From Opitutales bacterium (GTDB lineage Bacteria > Verrucomicrobiota > Verrucomicrobiia > Opitutales > T3Sed10-336), in the NCBI GenBank assembly GCA_007132315.1, contig SLOW01000286.1, positions 1 through 37,315 of the forward strand: a stretch of DNA of 37,315 nucleotides, read 5' to 3'. The notes beneath the pieces were generated by a model. It was given only the letters and a program-made list of their open reading frames with translations. It did no database searches and was not told the origin of the DNA. This document shows, one piece after another, positions 1-7,830 of the stretch; positions within the stretch are counted from its first letter, which is position 1, and the number at the start of each line of letters is the position of its first letter. Position numbers and translations under genes: made by a program.

Positions 1-113
1 CGGTTTGTGCGGACCAGCCGGTTGAGAAAGTCCTCGTTCTTTTCCGGGAGCAACTCCGCGAGAGACAGGTTGAAGTACTGATGGCCGGTATTCGGGAAGA
101 CGTGGAGCTTCAT
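1..113 (-). CDS. N-terminus of an unidentified protein (cut by window edge)
   Basis: Reading leftward, an ATG at 113-111 opens a frame that stays open to the window edge (37 codons, beginning MKLHVFPNTGHQYFNLSLAE). It lies 11 bases after the stop of the SrfC-like NTPase gene on the same strand, so the two are probably co-transcribed. No domain can be recognised in so short a piece. In enterobacteria SrfC homologues sit beside SrfB (an actin/Hsp70-fold protein), but this N-terminus does not resemble what I remember of SrfB, so I leave it unnamed. Confidence 0.6.
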   Translation of the reverse strand, partial: MKLHVFPNTGHQYFNLSLAELLPEKNEDFLNRLVRTN

Positions 114-124
114 GGGATCGGGCG

Positions 125-2926
125 TTACTGGGTCACGGTCTCCTCGGCGGGCGCGCCGCGCAATTCATGGTATTCGTCGAGTAGTTGCCGAATTTCTGCG
201 TCCCCGGCCTGTTCGGGGCGTTCCCGCCGCTCCACACCGCGCATCGCCAGGCGTTCGACGTGCCCGCCGGATCCTATCAGCGGTTCCAGGAAGTAGCGGT
301 GGGCGGGCATTTCCGAAGCGGAATCCGGCATTTCCGATTTGGGACCTTCTTCGCCGTAGGTGAGCGAGGTTCCCATGCGCACAGCCAACAGGCGCTGCAA
401 TTGAGCCGGGCTGGTTCCGGCGGTGTCGTATTCGAGCCGTTTGCGGAGCCAGGCGGCGATCTCCTCGCAATCGGGGCGATTGGATTCCACCACGGCGCGA
501 AGGAAATCGCGCAGAGCGGAACCCTGATCGAAGAGCATGTTGCGGCATTCCGCCAGCGAGGAGCTGTTCTCCAGCCGGTCCGCCTGTTCGGCCGCCCAGA
601 TGTCGAACTGCCTTTCGATCAGTTGGGCGGTGACGGCCTTCTTCTGGTCCTGGGTCAATCGGGGAAGGTCGGTGGCGCGAACGTTGAAGAGCTCGCGCAG
701 GAAACGATTCAGGCGTTTCATTTCCTTCTCATCCAATCGTTCAACCGCGTCGCGAGCGGCGCTAAGAAAGGCTTCCAATCGTTCCCGGCGGGTGTCGCGC
801 ACCTCGCGTTCCGGCGCCAGTTCCGGCCAGGAAAGGGCTCCGTTGAGGTCTTGGAACGCGGCTTCAATCTGGCGGGCGATACGCTTCAATCGGTTGTCGT
901 CGCGCTCGCTCAGCGCCCGGACCTGTTCTCGCGCGGCGTCGAAGAAAAATTCGGCTCCGCCGGTGAGTATGTCCGTCAGCATGGCGTCGAAGGACTCCCG
1001 GCTGATCTCTTTTTGAAATTGATCCTGGAAAAGCGATTCCGCGGTGAGATTTTTGTGGCGGGTGGAGCCTGGGGAGAAATCGACTTCAATGCGCGCCCGC
1101 GCCCGATCCGGGGAATTGTGGTCGTGGATGGCGAAGGTGGTGGCCACCTGAGGGTCCCGTATGATGCCGAGGTTCTTGACGATCTGATCGATGACTCCGT
1201 AAATATTGGAATCGTTCGGGTTCTTGGCGAAATTGAGTTTATTGGCCCACCACGTGATGACGAGGTTCAGGGGAAACGGACTTTCGCCTTGAGGATTCTG
1301 CAAATAGCCCGGGGCCAGGTGTCGCCACCAGGTGTTGACCCCGTTGATAATCTGGTCGGCGTTGGGGCAGGCGTAGTGGCTGACGCTCTGAAACACGGAA
1401 AAGGCGTCCATGTTGAGTCGCTTGCCATAGGTGGCGACGATAGACGCGGTTTTCCCCCGCTTGAGTATTTCCCGAAAGAACAATAGGGGGGTAAAGCATT
1501 TCTTGACCCGCGCTTTGTCTTCTTCGCTGGCGTCGCCGGACTCCACCCTGCGCTTTAACTCGGCGATCCGCTTTTCATCTATGATGATACGGTTTTCGAG
1601 GGATTTGGTCTCATTCCCGACGCCGGGGAAATCCAGGATGTCGGCGGACTGGAGAAAAGTCTTGAGGGCGTTGGGACGTTCCGTGTCTTCCGGGAACGGC
1701 CGGTTCTGCAAGTGGTCCATATTGATCGGCACGACCAGCTCCCATACCAGACCTTGCAAGAGGCAGAACTCGTCCGGCGTGGTGCCCGCCCGGTGAGGGA
1801 GATCGGAATCGCAACCGATCAGCACGGCGTCATCGTCGACACGATACCCGAGCCGGCCGATCAGATCCTGTATGATGTATTCCGGGGCTTCCGGGTTCGA
1901 GACGTGCTTGCCGTAGGCGATATCGCTGGCCCCCATGTTTAGGAACAGAGCCGCCGCCTCCAGGGAGCAGCGCAGGGGACGATCGGACCATTCGCCGCCC
2001 GGAGCGAGACGTTCGTCGTAATATTCGGCGAAGGCGCGGAACCACTGTGTGATGGCCGGGGCGTCGTTCCACAAAACTTTTTCCGCAAGCCGCCTGACGA
2101 GGTCGCGTGAGGCGAGCAGCGCCGGCTGTTCGAAGAGGCTTCGGAGGTAAGCCTGCCAGGCGTCGCGGTCGGTGGACAATTCGGTGAACACCGGTTCGTC
2201 CGAGGCGGCCAAATCGTCGAGCACCTCGGACAGACGAAGCAACTCGTCGAAAGCTTTTCTGTCCGGCGACCCCAAATGGTTGTCGGCTTTCTTCAGCAGC
2301 TCGTCGGTAACGCGCTGGATGCGCTCCAGGTCCCAGGCCCTCGGTTTGCGGTCGTTGCTGCCGAGACATTCGGTGCTGTATCCGCGTGCGAGTGCGTGCC
2401 ACAAGTCGTCAAGCTGCACCAGGTGGAGTTCGACCGGATAGTGGGGATCGCGCACATGGTGGTATCCCGGTCGCTCCTCCAAGGCTCCCGGAACGAAACG
2501 CGTCAGGCACGCCGAGCCGTCCATGCCCTTGTTGAAGGGATTGAGCACCATTCGTGTCAGATGGGAGGGCGGAGACTGCGGGTCGGCCTGGCGCGGAGCC
2601 ATGAAGAAAAAATGCTTGCCGTCCGGCCAGTGCAGCCCGGAGCCCTCGCCGTCTTTTTCGGGATCTCCGGAAAAGTGGGCGCCCGCGTCCACATAGGCGG
2701 AGACGATCGTGGACTTGCCGGTTTGCGATGGTCCCCAGATTGCCATTGCGGGCCTTGAACGGCGCAGAGCTTCTTCTCCGCGACGAATGTGTTGACGCGA
2801 ATGCGCGACGTCGAGAAGCCACTTCCCCGGAGGCAGGGCATAGGGATCTTTTCTCCGCGAGCCGTGACGCCAAAACCAATCCTCCAAACGTCTTGTGTAA
2901 TCGAGGTATGCCGGGACTTGGTTCAT
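125..2926 (-). CDS. SrfC-like P-loop NTPase (Virul_fac family)
   Basis: Large soluble protein, 933 aa from the ATG at 2926. A P-loop GPSQTGKS lies at residues 65-72. It is followed by a LTRF segment, a PVEL segment, a Walker-B-like ILDFPGVG and an LKRGKTASIVATYGKR segment. This order (helical N-terminus, GxSQxGKS, TRF, PVEL, DFPG, RGK) matches what I know of SrfC, the putative virulence factor family PF10139, though the assignment is from memory of the family pattern. The C-terminal third is rich in charged helices. A GTG at 3079 would add 51 residues that look non-coding, so I prefer 2926; no clear ribosome site decides it. It diverges from the FHA gene and precedes the partial gene at the left edge. 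Role: probably an NTPase of a multiprotein complex controlled by the neighbouring kinase/FHA/phosphatase genes (inference). Confidence 0.7.
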   Translation of the reverse strand: MNQVPAYLDYTRRLEDWFWRHGSRRKDPYALPPGKWLLDVAHSRQHIRRGEEALRRSRPAMAIWGPSQTGKSTIVSAYVDAGAHFSGDPEKDGEGSGLHWPDGKHFFFMAPRQADPQSPPSHLTRMVLNPFNKGMDGSACLTRFVPGALEERPGYHHVRDPHYPVELHLVQLDDLWHALARGYSTECLGSNDRKPRAWDLERIQRVTDELLKKADNHLGSPDRKAFDELLRLSEVLDDLAASDEPVFTELSTDRDAWQAYLRSLFEQPALLASRDLVRRLAEKVLWNDAPAITQWFRAFAEYYDERLAPGGEWSDRPLRCSLEAAALFLNMGASDIAYGKHVSNPEAPEYIIQDLIGRLGYRVDDDAVLIGCDSDLPHRAGTTPDEFCLLQGLVWELVVPINMDHLQNRPFPEDTERPNALKTFLQSADILDFPGVGNETKSLENRIIIDEKRIAELKRRVESGDASEEDKARVKKCFTPLLFFREILKRGKTASIVATYGKRLNMDAFSVFQSVSHYACPNADQIINGVNTWWRHLAPGYLQNPQGESPFPLNLVITWWANKLNFAKNPNDSNIYGVIDQIVKNLGIIRDPQVATTFAIHDHNSPDRARARIEVDFSPGSTRHKNLTAESLFQDQFQKEISRESFDAMLTDILTGGAEFFFDAAREQVRALSERDDNRLKRIARQIEAAFQDLNGALSWPELAPEREVRDTRRERLEAFLSAARDAVERLDEKEMKRLNRFLRELFNVRATDLPRLTQDQKKAVTAQLIERQFDIWAAEQADRLENSSSLAECRNMLFDQGSALRDFLRAVVESNRPDCEEIAAWLRKRLEYDTAGTSPAQLQRLLAVRMGTSLTYGEEGPKSEMPDSASEMPAHRYFLEPLIGSGGHVERLAMRGVERRERPEQAGDAEIRQLLDEYHELRGAPAEETVTQ

Positions 2927-3154
2927 AACTGGAGTTTCCGAGGTTATGACGATGAAGTCCTTCCGCAAGAAGAAAAGTCTTGTCCGAGCGGATTCGTTTA
3001 GAGAATAGTCTCCTGGCGCCGCGTTGTCTGATACTATGGAAACCGTACCAGCAATATTACCGACTCCGGGCCCCGCCACCGAACCGAATCCGGTTGTGGC
3101 CTGCCAGCGCCGTGATCGTTTGCGGCTTGCTCATCATTGACCGAATTCCTCTCT

Positions 3155-4744
3155 ATGGCACTATCCGGTGAACAGGAACTTCTTCTCGAGAAACTCGGAT
3201 TGCCGGAGGACGCCGACGCTGAATCCATTGAGAACGCCTACGCCGAACGCCTCGACCGCTATCGCAAGGACGTTGAGGCGGCCGAAAGCAAGCCGGAGCG
3301 TGTCGCCGCGAAGGACGCGTTGAAACGTTTTCAGGCGCTGGAGTCCAAGGTGGAAGAACTGCTCAAGCCGGCGCGAGCCCGCGCCCACATCCAGCAGGCC
3401 TGGCAATTCATCGAGAACGAAGACAAAGGGACCAAGGTCGCGCGTGCGCGGGCGAAAGTTCGGATTGAAGAGGCCCGAAAACTGTTTTCCGACGGCGAAC
3501 TGCCTGAGGAGATCCGTGTGGAAATCGCCGAAATCGAGGCCATCATCGGTCGCGGGGACGCGCCGGAAGCTTCGCCGGCCGTCCCTGAGGAGGCTCCGGT
3601 TGAATCGCAGACCGAGGCGAAAAAGACGCCGAAAATCGCATGGTCGAGTCCGAATCCCATCATCGAAGGGAAGCCTCTGGGGGACGCGCAGTTGAATGCG
3701 ACCGCCGATGTGGAGGGCGATTTCCATTACGACCCGGGTGTCGGGTCTGTATTGGATCCTGGGATACACCGGTTGTCGGTTGTATTCCACCCGGCGGACC
3801 CGGATCGTTTCGAGCGAGCCGCCGCCGCCGTGCAACTGGTCGTCGAGAAAAAGCCGGTGCTTCCGGCCGAGCCCGAGCGCCCTCCCGTACCCGATCCTCC
3901 TCGTGAGTCCAAACCCGAAACCGAACGGCCGAAGGAGTCCGAAGCGCCGCCGGAACCCGATGTGCCGGAGAAGGCGGTGTCGGAGCCGACCGGTGGAAGC
4001 CGGCTCGTCCGGGCGACGGAGGCGCCCGTCGAATCCCGCTCTTCGGAACAATGCGCCCCGCCGCCGGGCCGGGAGGAAATCGAACCCTGTTCCGTCTTCA
4101 CGCTTTTCGACAAGAGCCGGAAGCGGTGTCATGTATTCGGCGCCGACTCCCTGGTCATAGGGAGAAAGCGCACGGACTGCGACATTCTCGCCCGCGTGCG
4201 CGACGCCGGCGATCCGAGGGAGACGGATCGGCTCAATGTGAGAATCAGTCGGAGACACGCGACGTTGGCACGGGACGGAAACAATGTTGTGTTGTTCGAC
4301 GGCTATCGCGATCCTTCGGGTCGCTGCAGCCCCTCATCCAACGGCGTATATCTGAACCGGGAGCGGGTGCACGACCCGGTTTTCCTTCCACATGACGCGC
4401 GCTCCGAAATTCGGGTGGGTCCGGATCGCCGATTTCCCGGCTGGCGCGCGAGTACGGTGCTGACGTGGCCCGTTCACGATCCTCCGGATCGTTTTTCCTG
4501 TGACCGGAGCGAAGGACCGTGCGGTCTTTTTCTGGAACGCCTGGATGATCCGGGTGAGAATATCCTTATAGTCTGGCGCGCCGTCGATCTGCACGCGTTG
4601 GGCATGACCAAGTTTTCATGGTGGCTGGTGCGGCACGAGGACGGATTCATCTACGGAAATGGAAACCTTTGGCATCCCGTCGAGCCCGGTTGCCTCATCG
4701 GCGCCTGGTCCGTTGGATCGTGGAAAGAAGCCGCCTTTATATGA
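3155..4744 (+). CDS. FHA-domain protein with Ig-like and Pro-rich regions
   Basis: 529 aa from the ATG at 3155; an ATG 18 bases upstream is possible. Residues 1-130 are charged helices, loosely like a J-domain-type helical module. Residues about 158-233 match the Ig-like repeat common in surface proteins (pattern QLNATADVEGDF, a YDPGVGSVL turn, then a PADPDRF segment). Residues 234-310 are a Pro/Glu linker. Residues about 312-425 are an FHA phosphothreonine-binding domain (VIGRKRTDCD, SRRHATL, SNGVYLN). The last 100 residues are Trp-rich and unassigned. There is no signal peptide or membrane helix, so it is probably cytoplasmic, which is odd for the Ig-like module. It heads a rightward series with PP2C and kinase genes, so it is probably a reader of phosphothreonine made by the kinase encoded at 7831. 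Confidence 0.75.
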   Translation: MALSGEQELLLEKLGLPEDADAESIENAYAERLDRYRKDVEAAESKPERVAAKDALKRFQALESKVEELLKPARARAHIQQAWQFIENEDKGTKVARARAKVRIEEARKLFSDGELPEEIRVEIAEIEAIIGRGDAPEASPAVPEEAPVESQTEAKKTPKIAWSSPNPIIEGKPLGDAQLNATADVEGDFHYDPGVGSVLDPGIHRLSVVFHPADPDRFERAAAAVQLVVEKKPVLPAEPERPPVPDPPRESKPETERPKESEAPPEPDVPEKAVSEPTGGSRLVRATEAPVESRSSEQCAPPPGREEIEPCSVFTLFDKSRKRCHVFGADSLVIGRKRTDCDILARVRDAGDPRETDRLNVRISRRHATLARDGNNVVLFDGYRDPSGRCSPSSNGVYLNRERVHDPVFLPHDARSEIRVGPDRRFPGWRASTVLTWPVHDPPDRFSCDRSEGPCGLFLERLDDPGENILIVWRAVDLHALGMTKFSWWLVRHEDGFIYGNGNLWHPVEPGCLIGAWSVGSWKEAAFI

Positions 4745-4844
4745 ATTGGAACCACGGCGATGAGAGATGACTTGAAAGGGAAGCGGGGGTACCCGGTCCG
4801 CCCGCTCCGGAGTCCGGAAATCAACCTCAAAAACGAATCACAAG

Positions 4845-6485
4845 ATGACAGAGGATAAAACGAAAACCCTGGTCGAGGAATGCGACGCGGTTTGGGCGGG
4901 GCTGTCCGACACCGGTCCGACGCGGGATCACAACGAAGACGCTCTTGGTGTGGTCTCCCTGGCCGACGTCAAGAAGCTTCGTGATGCCGGAGAGGGCGTG
5001 CTGTCGTGCCGGCCGCCCGGAGCCTTGTTCATGGTGAGCGACGGGGTTGGCGGAGCTTCCGGAGGTGAAATCGCCAGCCGCCTGGCGGTGCGGGCGGTGG
5101 CGGAGAATCTGGGAGTGCTCGTTGACGAGGAAAACGCGGAGCGCAATCCGGACAGAGCGCGGTTGCTCGAAAGATCCATCGTTCTGGCGAATGGCCGCGT
5201 GCGCCAGGAAGCTTCGGCCCGAGAGGGACTCAAAGGCATGGCGGCCACATTCTCGGGGCTGTGGCTGTTACCGGGGAAAGCCTATATCGGACAGGTGGGT
5301 GACAGCCGCATATACCGCTGGCGCGACGGCCGGTTGGAACAACTGACCCACGATCAATCCGAGGTGGGACGCCTGGTGCGTTCGGGCAAACTGACCGAAC
5401 GGGAGGCGCTCGATTTTCCACGCAAGAACGTTATCGATCAGGCCATCGGTTCCAAGCCGGAGGAGTTTGCGCCGCAGACGGACTGGTTCGAGACCTTGCC
5501 GGACGATGTTTTTCTCCTGTGCAGCGACGGGTTGGTGGAAAACTGGGTGACCGGCGACCTCGCCGAACAGATGGAAAACGCTCTCAGCGGGGGCGGATCC
5601 CTGGGGGAAGCCTGCCGCGGGATCGTGGAGGCGTCGAAGGAATCGTCCGGCAAAGACAATATAACGATGCTCGTCGTTCGCGTCGGTTCCGAGTCAGCCG
5701 GCGAGCCGAACAACGCGACGACAGGAGCCGGTCGCCGTCTTCCGTGGCGAGGGCTCGTGGTCGCCCTCGCGGCGGCATTGTTTACGGCGGCGCTCCTCTA
5801 TGCGATTGTCATGGCACCGGCCGAGGCACGCCACCGCGAGGAGTTGAGCGAGTTCGAGGCCCGGCTGGAAGCACAGCGGGAAGCCGTGGCGGGATGGCGG
5901 GTTACGGCGAGATCGCTGGAGGAGGATCTCGACGAGACCAGCGAGCATCACGAACGGCAACGGGAACGGGCGGCGGACTTGGAAGCGGAAATCAGTCTGT
6001 TGCGCCAGGTTAACGAGGAGATGGCTGAATCCCTGGATTCGCTTCGTGACGAGAAAGATCATCTGGAATCGGACCTCGGGGACCGGATCAGGGAAGCGCA
6101 CGCGCGCCTCGCCGAAAGCGAAGCGGAGTTGAACGAGGCGAGGGAGGTGAGCGACAGCCTCCGAATCAACCTGGAGACGATGGAACACGAAATCGAAGCG
6201 CTGGCGGGCCGAATCGAAGAGCTCGAGGAACGAAACGCTATCGACGAAACGTTGATTGAGGCGTTGCTGGCCGACGGCGAGAGCTCGGCGCTATGGGAGG
6301 AAGTCATCCGCGAGCGTCATGCGCCCCGGGTCGCTTCGGAGGACGCCGGTGCGGCGTGGGCTTCCCAGGACGAACGCCTCAACGAAATCGAATCGAGTTT
6401 CCCGGATGAGGAGGGCAGGGTGAGGGTTTTTCGTCGAATCATGGGACCGTCGGAATACGGAGGGGAAGACACCGGTCCCGATTGA
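4845..6485 (+). CDS. PP2C-family Ser/Thr phosphatase, membrane-anchored with coiled coil
   Basis: 546 aa. The N-terminal PP2C/PPM domain (residues about 13-280) has the family motifs: GPTRDHNEDA near 24, VSDGVGGASGGE near 64, GQVGDSRIYRW near 149, LLCSDGLVENW near 224 and GKDNITMLVV near 269. The metal-binding aspartates in these motifs are present. A single transmembrane helix follows at about 302-323, and then a long Glu/Arg-rich coiled coil (about 328-470). By topology the phosphatase should be cytoplasmic and the coiled coil periplasmic. The gene lies 100 bases after the FHA gene and upstream of a lipoprotein and a Ser/Thr kinase, so it is probably the phosphatase that reverses that kinase. 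The periplasmic coil might sense or contact envelope partners (inference). Confidence 0.9.
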   Translation: MTEDKTKTLVEECDAVWAGLSDTGPTRDHNEDALGVVSLADVKKLRDAGEGVLSCRPPGALFMVSDGVGGASGGEIASRLAVRAVAENLGVLVDEENAERNPDRARLLERSIVLANGRVRQEASAREGLKGMAATFSGLWLLPGKAYIGQVGDSRIYRWRDGRLEQLTHDQSEVGRLVRSGKLTEREALDFPRKNVIDQAIGSKPEEFAPQTDWFETLPDDVFLLCSDGLVENWVTGDLAEQMENALSGGGSLGEACRGIVEASKESSGKDNITMLVVRVGSESAGEPNNATTGAGRRLPWRGLVVALAAALFTAALLYAIVMAPAEARHREELSEFEARLEAQREAVAGWRVTARSLEEDLDETSEHHERQRERAADLEAEISLLRQVNEEMAESLDSLRDEKDHLESDLGDRIREAHARLAESEAELNEAREVSDSLRINLETMEHEIEALAGRIEELEERNAIDETLIEALLADGESSALWEEVIRERHAPRVASEDAGAAWASQDERLNEIESSFPDEEGRVRVFRRIMGPSEYGGEDTGPD

Positions 6486-6554
6486 GGGAAAACCTGCTTG
6501 CCCTGTTTTCCGAGTAGGGAAAAACCTGAAAATTCCAACCCGTAAAGATTGATT

Positions 6555-6583
6555 TTGACCCGGAAAGTATTTCTGGGTAACAA
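6555..6583 (+). promoter_or_regulatory. Putative sigma70-type promoter for the lipoprotein gene
   Basis: TTGACC at 6555-6560 and TAACAA at 6578-6583 are separated by 17 bases. Predicted transcription start is near 6590, about 47 bases before the lipoprotein ATG. Both boxes are imperfect, and sigma preferences in this group are poorly known, so this is only a candidate. Confidence 0.35.
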
Positions 6584-6636
6584 GAGACTACTCTCGGTTC
6601 GTTTCCTCTTTGTATTACACAAATACCGTCCCCTTT

Positions 6637-7686
6637 ATGTCTTCAAATCGAATAAAAAAACTGTTCTTCCCGGTAATTGCGGGCGTGGGGGTTGTTTTAC
6701 TCACGGGTTGCGGGACCACAGCCGACTACAAAGCACTTCAACCCACCGCCGACGGTATGCCGATCCGGGAGGTGGAGATCACTTCCCCGCCCAACGGAGG
6801 TTCCGGGCCCGAAGGAGATCTCGCTTCGGTCTTGCCGTTGAATTCCGACGGCGTGTTCATCGACACGAGAATCAGTATGAGTCCCATCAACGACGAACTT
6901 GTGTTTTCCATGCACACCGGGCGTCGCTCCTACATGAATGTGTACACTTGGAGAAGCGGCAACGGTGAGGACGCGGGCGAGCCGGTGGATGTCACCCGGG
7001 ACATAGACCGGATCAACGTGGAGCCCACGTTCGATCCCCAGGGGGAATTCATCTACTACTCGTCGAACTACCCGGACGCGCGTTACTGGAAATTGTGGCG
7101 GTACGACCTGGTGGACGGCAGCAGGACTCAGATCAGTGACGATGGTTCCACGGCGCGGGTGGATACGAGCCCAACCCTTTCGCCGGACGGACGGCGAATC
7201 GCCTTCGCATCCTACGACCGCGAAGGTGGACAGTCTCGCATTATCGTTGCCGACTCCGACGGGGGCAACGCCGAGCGGAAGGCCACCGGCCACAGCCCGT
7301 CCTGGTCTCCCAACGGGCGTTTAATCGCCTATGTGTCCACCGATCCGGAATCGGAATTGGACCGCATCATGGTGTTGGATCTGGAGTCGGATACCACCCG
7401 CACGTTGACACGTGGAAGCTACCACGACCGCCATCCGGCTTGGACTCCCGACGGCGAGTTGATCGTGTTTTCCACCAATCGCGTGGTGGACGAGGACGGT
7501 TATAGACATTTTTCCATTTGGCAGATGGATGCTTCCGGCAGAAACGCTCGCCCGTTGACATTCAGCACCTACCACGACATGCGTCCGGTGGTGTCCTCGG
7601 ATGGAGACGCCATATTCTTCGTTTCCAATCGCGGCTCCACTGGCGGTGAGGTGCAGGATTGGCGGATTTGGAGAATTAACCGGTGA
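6637..7686 (+). CDS. TolB-like beta-propeller lipoprotein (PD40 repeats)
   Basis: 349 aa from the ATG at 6637. The N-terminus is a lipoprotein signal (basic start, hydrophobic core, lipobox LTGC at about residues 23-26). An in-frame ATG at 6610 would only lengthen the leader. The mature part has WD40-like/PD40 propeller units with the repeated pattern SPDG or TPDG followed by IAF or IVFSTN (for example TLSPDGRRIAFAS, SWSPNGRLIAYVS, AWTPDGELIVFSTN). This is the fold of the TolB C-terminal domain. The N-terminal TolB domain is missing, so it is TolB-like rather than TolB. It probably sits on the periplasmic face of a membrane and acts as a protein-interaction platform. Its place between the phosphatase and kinase genes suggests a role in the same envelope complex (inference). 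Confidence 0.8.
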   Translation: MSSNRIKKLFFPVIAGVGVVLLTGCGTTADYKALQPTADGMPIREVEITSPPNGGSGPEGDLASVLPLNSDGVFIDTRISMSPINDELVFSMHTGRRSYMNVYTWRSGNGEDAGEPVDVTRDIDRINVEPTFDPQGEFIYYSSNYPDARYWKLWRYDLVDGSRTQISDDGSTARVDTSPTLSPDGRRIAFASYDREGGQSRIIVADSDGGNAERKATGHSPSWSPNGRLIAYVSTDPESELDRIMVLDLESDTTRTLTRGSYHDRHPAWTPDGELIVFSTNRVVDEDGYRHFSIWQMDASGRNARPLTFSTYHDMRPVVSSDGDAIFFVSNRGSTGGEVQDWRIWRINR

Positions 7687-7830
7687 TCGGCTTACGCCGG
7701 TTCGGCCGGCACGGCCGACGTGCCATCGCGTTGGGTTTCGGACGTTGTGGGCGATCCCGGAGCTCCGCTGTCGATTGGAACCCCGGGGTTTTTCAGTAAC
7801 CGCAACCACGACTCCCATTTGAGCGACGAC

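Noticed and set aside
185..1486. 433-codon plus-strand open frame opposite the SrfC-like gene
   Set aside because: It mirrors the codon pattern of the real minus-strand gene in high-GC DNA, and its product has no recognisable domain.
2927..3079. GTG-started N-terminal extension of the SrfC-like protein
   Set aside because: The extra 51 residues are low in expected features, and the family-like N-terminus starts at the ATG at 2926.
3161..4258. 365-codon minus-strand frame
   Set aside because: Arg/Leu/Gly-rich shadow of the FHA protein gene.
6486..6540. GGAAAAC/GTTTTCC repeats after the phosphatase gene as a terminator
   Set aside because: The short arms can pair in more than one way and no T-run follows.
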